A stretch of 64,000 nucleotides of DNA, from contig NZ_CP042862.1 in the NCBI RefSeq assembly GCF_008001015.1, forward strand, positions 2,232,001 through 2,296,000, in the 5' to 3' direction. Each line of letters begins with the position of its first letter. Position 1 is the first letter of the stretch. The stretch is from Serinicoccus profundi. GTDB lineage: Bacteria; Actinomycetota; Actinomycetes; Actinomycetales; Dermatophilaceae. The notes beneath the pieces were generated by a model. The model had not been told where the DNA came from. It ran no database searches and worked only from the letters and a program-made list of their open reading frames with translations. Made by a program: the position numbers and the translations under genes. This document shows positions 56,523 through 64,000 of the stretch, piece by piece.

Positions 56523-58298
56523 ATGCCGATCAGCAAGGTCCTCATTGCCAACCGCGGCGAGATCGCCGTGCGTATCGCCCGCGCGTGCAGCGACGCGGGC
56601 CTGGGTTCCGTCGCCGTCTATGCCGACCCCGACCGGGACGCCCTGCACGTCAAGGTCGCCGACGAGGCGTACTCCCTGGGCGGGTCGACCCCCGGCGAGT
56701 CCTACCTCGTGCAGGAGAAGCTGCTCGACGTCGCCCGTCAGGCCGGGGCCGACGCGGTGCACCCCGGCTACGGCTTCCTCGCCGAAAACGCCTCCTTCGC
56801 CCAGGCCGTCATCGACGCCGGGCTGACCTGGATCGGCCCCTCCCCCGACGCGATCGACGCGCTCGGCGACAAGGTCAAGGCGCGCCACATCGCGCTGGAA
56901 GCGCAGGCGCCGCTCGTGCCGGGCACCAAGGACCCGGTCGAGGGTCCCGACGAGGTCGTCGCCTTCGCGCAGGAGCACGGGCTGCCCGTGGCGATCAAGG
57001 CCGCCTACGGCGGTGGCGGGCGTGGGCTCAAGGTGGCCCGCACGATGGAGGAGATCCCCGACCTCTTCGACTCCGCCGTCCGCGAGGCGGTCACCGCCTT
57101 CGGCCGCGGCGAGTGCTTCGTCGAGCGCTTCCTCGACCGCCCGCGGCACGTCGAGACGCAGTGCCTGGCCGACCAGCACGGCAACGTCGTGGTCGTCTCG
57201 ACCCGCGACTGCTCGCTGCAGCGCCGCAACCAGAAGCTCGTCGAGGAGGCGCCCGCGCCGTTCCTCACCGACGAGCAGCACGCCGAGCTGGTGCGCGCGA
57301 GCAAGGCGATCATGACGGCCGCGGGCTACGTCGGCGCCGGGACCTGCGAGTTCCTCGTCGGCCCCGAGGGCGACATCTCCTTCCTCGAGGTCAACACCCG
57401 TCTCCAGGTGGAGCACCCGGTCACCGAGGAGGTCACCGGCATCGACCTGGTCCGTGAGCAGTTCCGCATCGCCGACGGCGAGGAGCTGGGCTACGACGAC
57501 CCGGCGCCCCACGCCCACTCCTTCGAGTTCCGGCTCAACGCCGAGGACGCCGGCCGCGACTTCCTCCCCGCGCCCGGCACGGCGACGACCTTCCGCCCGC
57601 CGTCGGGCCCGGGCGTGCGGCTCGACTCCGGCGTCGTCGAGGGCGACACGGTGGCTGGAGCCTTCGACTCGATGCTCGCCAAGCTCATCGTCACGGGCCG
57701 CACCCGCCAGCAGGCGCTGGCCCGCTCCCGTCGCGCGCTCGCGGAGTTCGAGCTGGAGGGTATGCCGACCGTCCTGCCGTTCCACCGCGCCGTCGTCTCC
57801 GACCCGGCCTTCGCCCCGGAGGACGCCGACGCGCCGTTCACGGTGCATACCCGGTGGATCGAGACCGACTTCGACAACCAGATCGAGGCCTACTCCGGCC
57901 CGACCGCGGATGCCCCCGAGGAGGCCGAGCGGCAGACGGTCGTCGTCGAGGTCGGCGGCCAGCGCCTCGAGGTGTCGCTGCCGGGCGGGCTGTTGCTGGG
58001 CGGCGCCGGTGGCGCGGCCGCCGGTGGACGCAAGAAGGCCCCCAAGCGCTCGCGCGGTGGTGGCGGAGGAGCAGCTGCGTCCGGTGACGCCGTGACCGCG
58101 CCCATGCAGGGCACCATCGTCAAGATCGCCGTCGAGGAGGGTCAGACCCTGGCCGAGGGCGACGTCGTCGTCGTGCTCGAGGCGATGAAGATGGAACAGC
58201 CCATCAAGGCGCATAAGGCCGGCACCGTGACCCGCCTCTCCGCCGCCGTCGGCGACACCGTGGCCAACGGCGCCGCGATCTGCGAGCTCAAGGACTGA
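56523..58298 (+). CDS. accA3: acyl-CoA carboxylase alpha subunit (biotin carboxylase plus BCCP, AccA3-like)
   Basis: Carboxylates biotin with ATP and bicarbonate and carries it to a beta subunit. The 591-residue chain has the biotin carboxylase domain ([20 protein letters not shown] at the start, Gly-rich ATP loop [30 protein letters not shown]) and a C-terminal biotinyl domain with [13 protein letters not shown] (Lys biotinylated) after a Gly/Lys-rich linker. It matches the actinobacterial AccA3 type shared by several beta subunits. The start behind TAGGGT is preferred over GTG 56514. In the window it could serve the beta subunit at 53124 or the one-chain enzyme at 16158. Confidence 0.93.
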   Translation: MPISKVLIANRGEIAVRIARACSDAGLGSVAVYADPDRDALHVKVADEAYSLGGSTPGESYLVQEKLLDVARQAGADAVHPGYGFLAENASFAQAVIDAGLTWIGPSPDAIDALGDKVKARHIALEAQAPLVPGTKDPVEGPDEVVAFAQEHGLPVAIKAAYGGGGRGLKVARTMEEIPDLFDSAVREAVTAFGRGECFVERFLDRPRHVETQCLADQHGNVVVVSTRDCSLQRRNQKLVEEAPAPFLTDEQHAELVRASKAIMTAAGYVGAGTCEFLVGPEGDISFLEVNTRLQVEHPVTEEVTGIDLVREQFRIADGEELGYDDPAPHAHSFEFRLNAEDAGRDFLPAPGTATTFRPPSGPGVRLDSGVVEGDTVAGAFDSMLAKLIVTGRTRQQALARSRRALAEFELEGMPTVLPFHRAVVSDPAFAPEDADAPFTVHTRWIETDFDNQIEAYSGPTADAPEEAERQTVVVEVGGQRLEVSLPGGLLLGGAGGAAAGGRKKAPKRSRGGGGGAAASGDAVTAPMQGTIVKIAVEEGQTLAEGDVVVVLEAMKMEQPIKAHKAGTVTRLSAAVGDTVANGAAICELKD

Positions 58299-58317
58299 CC
58301 AACACTCGGCACCTCCT

Positions 58318-58500
58318 CCCCACCGAGCGCCGCACATGGTCGCTGTGCACCCCACCGAGCGCCGCAGATGGTCGCCCAGCGTTGCCGCTGACGACGCGGG
58401 TCGCCCTGAGAGCAACCATCTACGACGCCCGGTCCCCCTGAGAGCGACCATGTGCGACGCCCGGTCGCCCCGAGAGCGACCATCTGCGGCGCTCGGTGGG
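58318..58500. repeat. 32-bp repeat array in inverted arrangement
   Basis: Two units in one orientation (58320-58344 and 58352-58376, core CCACCGAGCGCCGCAGATGG) have a 32-bp period. Three units in the opposite orientation (from 58411, 58443 and 58475, core AGCGACCATCTGCGACGCCC) also have a 32-bp period, with a degenerate fourth at 58379-58410. A lone copy is at 10779. There are no unique spacers, so this is not a CRISPR. It lies between the convergent accA3 and lpdA genes. Confidence 0.85.
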
Positions 58501-58518
58501 GAAAGGGGGCAGCCGAGC

Positions 58519-58571
58519 GGGAGGGGCGGTCGTGGGAGGGGTCGGGAGGGGCTGTCGTGGGAGGGGTGGGG
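58519..58571 (+). repeat. G-rich direct repeats with quadruplex potential
   Basis: Four GGGAGGGG blocks at 58519, 58534, 58544 (GGGAGGGG spans 58544-58551) and 58559, then GGGG at 58568-58571, separated by 1-7 bases, just beyond the lpdA stop. Confidence 0.6.
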
Positions 58572-60047
58572 TCAGTCGGCGATCTCGTGCAGCTGGCGGG
58601 CGGCCTCGGAGAGTGAGCCGCTCATCGAGGGGTAGACCGTGAAGGTCGCCGAGAACTGGTCGACGTTGAGCCGGTTGGCCACGGCGAGGGCGATGGGGAA
58701 GATCAGCTCGCTGGCGCGCGGCGCCACGACCACGCCGCCGATGATCGTCGCGCTGCCGCTGCGGGCGAAGAGCTTGACGAAGCCGTCCTGGAGGTTCTGC
58801 ATCTTGGCGCGCGGGTTCTTGGTGAGCGGCAGCATGACCACCCGCGCGTCCACCCGGCCCTCATCGATGTCGGCCTGGCTCACGCCGACGGTCGCGATCT
58901 CGGGGTCGGTGAAGATGTTGGAGCTGACCTTGCCCAGCGACAGCGGCGCCACGGCGTCACCGAGGGAGTGCGCGACCGCGATCCGGCCCTGCATCGCCGC
59001 GATCGAGGCCAGCGGGAAGACACCGGTGCAGTCGCCCGCGGCATACACCCCGGGCGCGCTGGTGCGCGAGACCCGGTCCACCTCGACGTGGCCGGACCGG
59101 CTCAACCGCACCCCGGCCTCTTCCAGCCCCATGTCGGTGGTGTTGGGGATCGAGCCGACGGCGAGCAGCGCATGGGTGCCCTCGACCTCACGACCGTCCT
59201 CGAGGGTGACGACGACCCCGTCGCCCTCGCGTCGGACGGCGCCGGCGCGAGAGCGGTTGAGCACCGTCATCCCCCGTCGACGGAAGACCTCCTCCACGAC
59301 ATTGGCGGCGTCGGCGTCCTCCCCCGGCAGCACCCGGTCGCGCGAGGAGATGAGGGTCACCCGGCACCCGAGCCCGAGGTAGGCGTGCGCCAGCTCGGCA
59401 CCGGTGACACCCGAGCCGATGACGACGAGGTGCTCGGGCAGCTCGGTGAGGTCCCAGATCTGCTGCCAGGTGAGGATCCGCTCCCCGTCCGGCGTCGCCG
59501 AGTCGAGCACCCGCGGGCGGGCTCCCGTGGAGACGAGGATGAGGTCGGCCTCCAGCTCGCGGCGGGTATGGCTCTCGGCACAGTCCTCGTCGTGCGGCGC
59601 CGGCTCCTCACCGGAGTCGACGTCGTCCACGCCTTCGAGCACCTGCACCCGCCCGGCACCGAGGAGGCTGCCTGCCCCCTGGACGACCTCGACCCCGGCG
59701 GACTCCAGCCGCTCGGCGATGTCGCGGCTCTGGGCCTGCGCGAGCTCGATGATCCGGGCGTTGACGTCGGCGATGTGCGCGGTGACGCCCTGGTCGCCGG
59801 GCACCTGGGCGCCGTCGAAGTGCACCCCGATCCGCTTGGCCGCGCTGAAGCGGTCCATGAAGTCGGCGGTGGCGATGAGGGCCTTGCTGGGCACGCAGTC
59901 GGTGAGCACGGCCGCACCGCCCAGGCCCGAGCGCTCGACCACCGTCACCTCCGAGCCGAGCTGAGCAGCGGCCAGGGCGGCCTCGTAGCCACCGGGACCT
60001 CCCCCGATGACGACGACGGACTTGTTGGCGGCACTCACGTGCCCCAT
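58572..60047 (-). CDS. lpdA: NAD(P)H-quinone dehydrogenase LpdA (lipoamide dehydrogenase-like)
   Basis: A 491-residue FAD/NAD disulfide-oxidoreductase-fold protein: VVVIGGGPGGYEAALAAAQL, second Rossmann VVIGSGVTGAELAHAYLGLG, FAD motif GVYAAGDCTG, and dimerisation domain SSNIFTDPEIATVGVSQAD. The redox pair is broken: GGAAVLTDCVPSK keeps only the second Cys, as in the mycobacterial LpdA/Rv3303c-type quinone reductases, so it is not a lipoamide dehydrogenase. A non-conserved acidic insertion lies near residues 130-150. ATG 60047 is used instead of the TTG three bases earlier. Divergent from the phosphorylase gene. Confidence 0.9.
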   Translation of the reverse strand: MGHVSAANKSVVVIGGGPGGYEAALAAAQLGSEVTVVERSGLGGAAVLTDCVPSKALIATADFMDRFSAAKRIGVHFDGAQVPGDQGVTAHIADVNARIIELAQAQSRDIAERLESAGVEVVQGAGSLLGAGRVQVLEGVDDVDSGEEPAPHDEDCAESHTRRELEADLILVSTGARPRVLDSATPDGERILTWQQIWDLTELPEHLVVIGSGVTGAELAHAYLGLGCRVTLISSRDRVLPGEDADAANVVEEVFRRRGMTVLNRSRAGAVRREGDGVVVTLEDGREVEGTHALLAVGSIPNTTDMGLEEAGVRLSRSGHVEVDRVSRTSAPGVYAAGDCTGVFPLASIAAMQGRIAVAHSLGDAVAPLSLGKVSSNIFTDPEIATVGVSQADIDEGRVDARVVMLPLTKNPRAKMQNLQDGFVKLFARSGSATIIGGVVVAPRASELIFPIALAVANRLNVDQFSATFTVYPSMSGSLSEAARQLHEIAD

Positions 60048-60058
60048 CAAACCATCGC

Positions 60059-60064
60059 TACCCT
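60059..60064 (+). promoter_or_regulatory. -10 element of the purine nucleoside phosphorylase gene
   Basis: TACCCT six bases before the ATG at 60071; on the other strand the same region gives TAGCGA in front of lpdA. Confidence 0.5.
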
Positions 60065-60070
60065 GATCCG

Positions 60071-60904
60071 ATGACTACTGGTGCCGCCCCTGAGCTCGAC
60101 GACCCCGCCACCGACCCGCTCGAGGTGGCGTCAGCCGCGGCGCAGGTCATCGCGCAGCGCACCGGCGCCGACCGGCACGACATCGCGCTCGTCCTCGGCA
60201 GCGGCTGGAAGCCTGCGGCGGAAGCCCTCGGCCGGGCGGACGCCGAGATCGACCACGCCGACGTGCCCGGCTTCGCGGCGGCCGCGGTCGCCGGCCACTC
60301 CGGCACGATGCGCTCCATCCCGCTGAGCAGCGGCCGACGCGCCCTCGTCTACGGCACCCGCACCCACTTCTACGAGGGCAAGGGCGTGCGCTCGGTCGTG
60401 CACGCGGTCCGCACGGCGGCCGCGGCCGGGTGCTCCACGATCGTGCTCACCAACGGCTGCGGCGGGTTGCGTCCGGAGTGGGCCCCCGGGACCCCGGTCC
60501 TCATCAAGGACCACCTCAACCTCACCGCCACCTCCCCGATCGAGGGCGCGAACTTCGTCGACCTCACCGACCTCTACTCCGCGCGCCTTCGCGACCTCGC
60601 CCGCGAGGTCGACCCGTCGCTCGACGAGGGCGTCTACGTGCAGTTCCCCGGACCGCACTACGAGACCCCCGCGGAGGTCCAGATGGCCAAGGTGCTGGGT
60701 GGCGACCTCGTCGGTATGTCGACCGCCCTGGAGGCGATCGCCGCCCGGCAGGCGGGGCTCGAGGTCCTCGGGGTCTCCCTCGTCACCAATGCGGCGGCCG
60801 GGATCAGCGAGACACCGCTGGACCACCAGGAGGTCATCGACGCCGGTGCGGCGGCCGCGCAGCGGTGCGGTGAGCTCCTGGCCCGCATCGTCGAGCGCAT
60901 CTGA
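60071..60904 (+). CDS. purine nucleoside phosphorylase
   Basis: Cleaves purine nucleosides with phosphate to base plus (deoxy)ribose-1-phosphate. The 277-residue protein is of the trimeric type: LVLGSGWKP for phosphate, VAGHSGTM, YGTRTHFYEGK, VLTNGCGGLRP, GVYVQFPGPHYETPAEVQ with the base-site Glu, GGDLVGMSTALEAIAARQAG, and VTNAAAGI with the base-site Asn. Followed by a phosphosugar mutase gene, which may convert the released ribose-1-phosphate, so the two probably work together. Confidence 0.95.
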   Translation: MTTGAAPELDDPATDPLEVASAAAQVIAQRTGADRHDIALVLGSGWKPAAEALGRADAEIDHADVPGFAAAAVAGHSGTMRSIPLSSGRRALVYGTRTHFYEGKGVRSVVHAVRTAAAAGCSTIVLTNGCGGLRPEWAPGTPVLIKDHLNLTATSPIEGANFVDLTDLYSARLRDLAREVDPSLDEGVYVQFPGPHYETPAEVQMAKVLGGDLVGMSTALEAIAARQAGLEVLGVSLVTNAAAGISETPLDHQEVIDAGAAAAQRCGELLARIVERI

Positions 60905-60984
60905 GCGCACCACCCCGGCACCACCCGTGACCTGCACGCCCGCACCGGCGTGACCAGCCCCGACCACCGCCAGCGAGGACATCC

Positions 60985-62673
60985 ATGAGCACGACCGACG
61001 ACCTTCTCACCACCGCGCGCGCCTGGCTCGAGGACGACCCCGACACCGCGACACGGCAGGAGCTGCACGGCGTCCTCGAGCGTGCACAGGCGGGCGACGA
61101 GGAGGCGGTCGCCGACCTGGCCGACCGCTTCAGCGGGTTCCTCGAGTTCGGCACCGCCGGGCTGCGCGGGGCGCTCGGGGCCGGCCCCAACCGGATGAAC
61201 CGTGCCGTGGTCATCCGCACCGCGGCCGGGCTCACGGCATACCTCCGCGCGCGCCTGGAGTCCTCCGGCGACGCCACCCCGGGCCCGGCCGTCGTCATCG
61301 GCTTCGACGCGCGGCACAACTCCGACGTCTTCGCCCGGGACACCGCCGCGGTCGTGACCGCCGCCGGTGGGCGCGCGATGGTGCTCCCGCACCCGCTGCC
61401 GACGCCCGTGCTCGCCTTCGCCATCGGCCACCTCGGCGCCGACGCCGGCGTCATGGTGACAGCGAGCCACAACCCGCCGCAGGACAACGGCTACAAGGTC
61501 TACCTCGGCGACGGCTCCCAGATCGTCCCGCCCGCCGACGTCGACATCGCAGCCCAGATCGCGACGGTCGGCTCCACCGCGTCCGTGCCGCTGGCGCAGG
61601 ACGGCTGGGAGACCCTCGGCGAGGAGGTGCTCGAGGCCTACCTCGAGAGCGCGGTCGCCGTGCTCGACCCGGCCAGCTCCCGGGACCTCTCCGTCGTGCA
61701 CACCGCGCTGCACGGGGTCGGCTCGGAGGTGGTCCGCCGAGCCTTCGAGCGGGCCGGTTTCACCACCCCCGCACCGGTCGCCTCCCAGGCCGAGCCGGAC
61801 CCCGAGTTCCCGACCGTCGCCTTCCCCAACCCGGAGGAGCCCGGTGCCATCGACGCGGCGCTCGAGCTCGCCGCGCGGGTCGGCCCGGACCTCGTCATCG
61901 CCAACGACCCGGACGCCGACCGCTGCGCGCTGGCGGTCGAGGACGGCACCGGGTGGCGGATGCTGCGTGGCGACGAGGTCGGCGCCCTGCTCGGTCAGCA
62001 CGTCATCGACCGGGGCAGGGTCGGCGGCGACCGACCCGTCCTCGCCCGCTCCATCGTCTCCTCCCGGCTGCTCGGCGCCATGGCGCAGGACGCGGGCCTG
62101 GAGCCGGCGGAGACGCTCACCGGGTTCAAGTGGATCGGCCGGGTGCCCGGCCTGGCCTACGGCTACGAGGAGGCGCTCGGCTACTGCGTCGACCCGGCCA
62201 CCGTGCCCGACAAGGACGGCGTCACCGCGGCGCTCATGGCCGCCGAGCTCGCCGCCACGCTCAAGGCGCAGGGGCGCACCCTGCTCGACCTGCTCGACGA
62301 GCTCGCGCTCCGGCACGGGGTGCACCAGACCGACTCCTTCTCGGTGCGCGTCGAGGACCTCGGCCAGATCCCACCCGTCATGGCCCGCCTGCGGCAGGAG
62401 ACGCCCTCGCAGGTCGGTGGCGTGCCCGTCGCCCGGGTCGACGACCTCGCCGACGGGGTCGACGGCCTGCCGCCCACCGACGGCGTGCGCTTCCTCCTCG
62501 AGGACGACACCCAGGTCATCGTCCGGCCCAGCGGCACCGAGCCCAAGCTCAAGGTCTACCTCGAGGCGATCGCGCCGGTGGACGGGGCGAGCGGCCTGGG
62601 CGAGGCCCGCCAGGAGGCGACCCGTCGCCTGGAGCAGGTGCGGGAGAGTATGCAGCAGCTCACCCAGGTCTGA
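60985..62673 (+). CDS. alpha-D-phosphohexomutase family phospho-sugar mutase
   Basis: A 562-residue enzyme shifting phosphate between C1 and C6 (or C5) of sugars. The phosphoserine loop is VMVTASHNPPQDNGYKVY, the metal loop is NDPDADRCALAV, the sugar loop is YGYEEALGYCVDP, and the phosphate loop is VIVRPSGTEPKLKVY. This long type is annotated as phosphomannomutase/PgcA-like; behind a purine nucleoside phosphorylase gene it may act on ribose-1-phosphate. A GAGGAC ribosome-like site lies about eight bases before the ATG at 60985. Confidence 0.93.
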   Translation: MSTTDDLLTTARAWLEDDPDTATRQELHGVLERAQAGDEEAVADLADRFSGFLEFGTAGLRGALGAGPNRMNRAVVIRTAAGLTAYLRARLESSGDATPGPAVVIGFDARHNSDVFARDTAAVVTAAGGRAMVLPHPLPTPVLAFAIGHLGADAGVMVTASHNPPQDNGYKVYLGDGSQIVPPADVDIAAQIATVGSTASVPLAQDGWETLGEEVLEAYLESAVAVLDPASSRDLSVVHTALHGVGSEVVRRAFERAGFTTPAPVASQAEPDPEFPTVAFPNPEEPGAIDAALELAARVGPDLVIANDPDADRCALAVEDGTGWRMLRGDEVGALLGQHVIDRGRVGGDRPVLARSIVSSRLLGAMAQDAGLEPAETLTGFKWIGRVPGLAYGYEEALGYCVDPATVPDKDGVTAALMAAELAATLKAQGRTLLDLLDELALRHGVHQTDSFSVRVEDLGQIPPVMARLRQETPSQVGGVPVARVDDLADGVDGLPPTDGVRFLLEDDTQVIVRPSGTEPKLKVYLEAIAPVDGASGLGEARQEATRRLEQVRESMQQLTQV

Positions 62674-62735
62674 CCCCGCCCCGGCGGCAGACCCTTCGCC
62701 CCGGCGACGACCGGGGCGTGTTCGAGAGGAGAAGC

Positions 62736-63347
62736 ATGGCACCGTCCGACGGGGGCCTCACCGGCGACGTCATCGGCACCTACCGCACCCTGCCCGCCCG
62801 GATCCTGGGTTGGGCGATGGTCGCCGGCGCGGTGCTCCTGGCCGCCCTCACCACCTGGGACCTCCTCTCGGGCCAGCGGGCCGGGGTGCTCGGGGCGGCA
62901 GCACTGGTGACGGGGATCGCGGCGGCGGCCTGGGCGCTCTTCCTGCGGCCCCATGTGGTGCTACGCGAGGACGGGGTCCGGCTGGTCAACGTCGTCACGG
63001 ACACCACGGTGCCCTTCGCCGCGGTCGAGGAGATCACCCACCAGTGGGCCCTCGAGCTGCACGACACCCAGGGCCGCCGGCACAGCGCGTGGGCCGTCCC
63101 CGCCAAGCGTGAACGCAGCCGTCGCACCGGGGTGGACGACTTCGCCGAGACGACCCGGCAGCGGGGCGACGGGGGCGTCACCGCCCAGTCGGTCGCCGAC
63201 CAGGCCCAGCGGACCCTGCAGCGGTGGCGGCTGGACGGCGGGCAGATCGGCACCGAGCGGCGCACCGCGGTGACGGCCCTGTCCTGGCCGGCCGTCGTGG
63301 TCCTCTCCCTCGCGACGACCCTCGCCGTGCTCGCCGTGCTGCTCTGA
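62736..63347 (+). CDS. PH-domain membrane protein
   Basis: A 203-residue protein with two N-terminal membrane helices (about 22-42 and 49-70), then a PH-like domain (VVLREDGVRLVNVVTDTTVP, VEEITHQWALELHD) with a charged loop, and a C-terminal membrane helix (ALSWPAVVVLSLATTLAVLAVLL in part). It resembles actinobacterial membrane PH proteins of unknown role. GAGGAG (62726-62731) precedes the ATG by four bases. Confidence 0.75.
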   Translation: MAPSDGGLTGDVIGTYRTLPARILGWAMVAGAVLLAALTTWDLLSGQRAGVLGAAALVTGIAAAAWALFLRPHVVLREDGVRLVNVVTDTTVPFAAVEEITHQWALELHDTQGRRHSAWAVPAKRERSRRTGVDDFAETTRQRGDGGVTAQSVADQAQRTLQRWRLDGGQIGTERRTAVTALSWPAVVVLSLATTLAVLAVLL

Positions 63348-63382
63348 GCGCAGGTCCCCTCCCACCCGCGCCGCACGCGACC

Positions 63383-63388
63383 TAGACT
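63383..63388 (+). promoter_or_regulatory. -10 element of the uridine-kinase-like gene
   Basis: TAGACT eight bases before the ATG at 63397. Confidence 0.6.
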
Positions 63389-63396
63389 GTCCCCCC

Positions 63397-64000
63397 ATGG
63401 ACCCGGCCCCTCCTCCCGCGCGCGTGCTCGTGCTGGCCGGTCCCAGCGGCGCCGGCAAGTCCAGGCTCGCCGCCCACCTGCACACCAGCCACGGCTGGCC
63501 GGTCGTCCAGCTGGACGACTTCTACCGCGAGGGCACCGACCCCGACCTGCCGATGAGCCCACTCGGCCTGCCCGACTGGGACCACGTCGACTCCTGGGAC
63601 CTCGACGCCGCCCTCGGCGCACTGGAGCAGCTGTGCCGGGAGGGCTCGGCCCACATGCCGGTCTACGACATCAGCCGCTCCACGGTGAACGGCACGCACG
63701 AGGTGAGTCTCGGACGGCATACCGTCGTCGTCGCGGAGGGCATCTTCGCCGCCCACACCGTGACCGGGCTGCGCGAGCGCGGCCTGCTCGCCGACGCGTG
63801 GTGCGTGCGCAACCGCCCCTGGCTGACCTTCACCCGGCGCCTCGCGCGCGACCTGGCCGAACGCCGCAAGCCCCCGCTCACCCTCTGGCGGCGCGGCCAC
63901 GTCCTGCGGCGGGCCGAGCCGGGTATCGTGGCGGCGCAGGAGGAGCTCGGCGCGCGGCCCATGACCGCCCGTGAGGCCGAGACCCTCGCCCGGGGGCTGT
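63397..64000 (+). CDS. uridine kinase-like P-loop kinase (3' end outside window)
   Basis: The frame is open to the window end after 201 codons. The P-loop VLVLAGPSGAGKSRLAAHL, the substrate-binding VVQLDDFYREG with the catalytic Asp-Asp, and the strand VVVAEGIFAAH are as in uridine kinase/phosphoribulokinase-like proteins. The C-terminal helices (RRLARDLAERRKPPLTLWRRG) carry the lid arginines. It probably phosphorylates uridine/cytidine in salvage, which would fit the phosphorylase upstream, but related kinases use other substrates. Leaderless start. Confidence 0.82.
   Translation, partial: MDPAPPPARVLVLAGPSGAGKSRLAAHLHTSHGWPVVQLDDFYREGTDPDLPMSPLGLPDWDHVDSWDLDAALGALEQLCREGSAHMPVYDISRSTVNGTHEVSLGRHTVVVAEGIFAAHTVTGLRERGLLADAWCVRNRPWLTFTRRLARDLAERRKPPLTLWRRGHVLRRAEPGIVAAQEELGARPMTAREAETLARGL

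Noticed and set aside
58318-58500. CRISPR-like array
   Set aside because: Units are directly adjacent with no unique spacers, occur in both orientations, and no cas genes are in the window.
58572-60047. Lipoamide dehydrogenase
   Set aside because: The first redox Cys is missing (GGAAVLTDC), as in LpdA quinone reductases.

Overview
The window is chromosomal DNA of a very GC-rich actinobacterium. Genes are dense, four-base start/stop overlaps (ATGA, GTGA) are common, and about twenty genes start with ATG or GTG 6-9 bases after a TANNNT hexamer, the usual actinobacterial leaderless pattern. A mycothiol-type enzyme, ClgR, an ECF41 sigma factor, promoters of the PafBC (RecA-NDp) type and an AccA3-like carboxylase fit this. 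A member of Micrococcales near Intrasporangiaceae/Ornithinimicrobiaceae is my best guess, but that is inference. I see no rRNA, tRNA, insertion sequence, prophage or CRISPR array.

Layout. 1-8 kb: end of an FtsK/SpoIIIE-like ATPase, membrane proteins, a GNAT acetyltransferase, miaB, a TSUP permease, a DUF5709-like protein and an unknown 428-residue protein. 7.6-16 kb: recX-recA, a NYN-domain protein, the lysC-asd operon, a VOC/membrane/methyltransferase operon, DUF3046 and an AEC permease. 16-31.8 kb: a one-chain carboxyltransferase, a heterodimeric ABC exporter, a large Lhr helicase, an ABC-F protein, an actin-fold protein and Nei. 31.8-40 kb: a carboxymuconolactone decarboxylase plus ECF41 sigma pair, a PP-loop protein, then (reverse strand) the operon rimO-pgsA-cinA-clgR, a dipeptidase and a mycothiol-dependent enzyme. 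40-48 kb: ftsK, a lipoprotein, a 2TM protein, rnj, thyA and a NUDIX-DHFR fusion. 48-56 kb: a DUF222/HNH endonuclease, an S9 peptidase, a PIG-L/sulfotransferase fusion and an acyl-CoA dehydrogenase/carboxylase operon with a divergent MerR regulator. 56-64 kb: AccA3-like subunit, LpdA, purine nucleoside phosphorylase, phosphosugar mutase, a PH-domain protein and the start of a uridine-kinase-like gene.

The backbone miaB-recX-recA-DUF3046 / clgR-cinA-pgsA-rimO-ftsK / rnj-thyA-dfr keeps the order found in many actinobacteria, here spread out by other genes. DNA repair is the main theme (RecA, RecX, Lhr, Nei, HNH), and three of these loci (recA, lhr, HNH) share a PafBC-type promoter, CTGTCRGT[G/C]-N8-[T/C]A-N3-T.

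The least ordinary items are: a PIG-L deacetylase fused to a PAPS-type sulfotransferase (51.3-52.8 kb), formally like the eukaryotic heparan N-deacetylase/N-sulfotransferase; a NUDIX-DHFR fusion coupled to thyA; an ABC exporter pair with complementary dead nucleotide sites; a 32-bp repeat array at 58.3 kb with a lone copy at 10.8 kb; and tandem echoes of gene 3' ends behind recX, miaB and the mycothiol enzyme gene.
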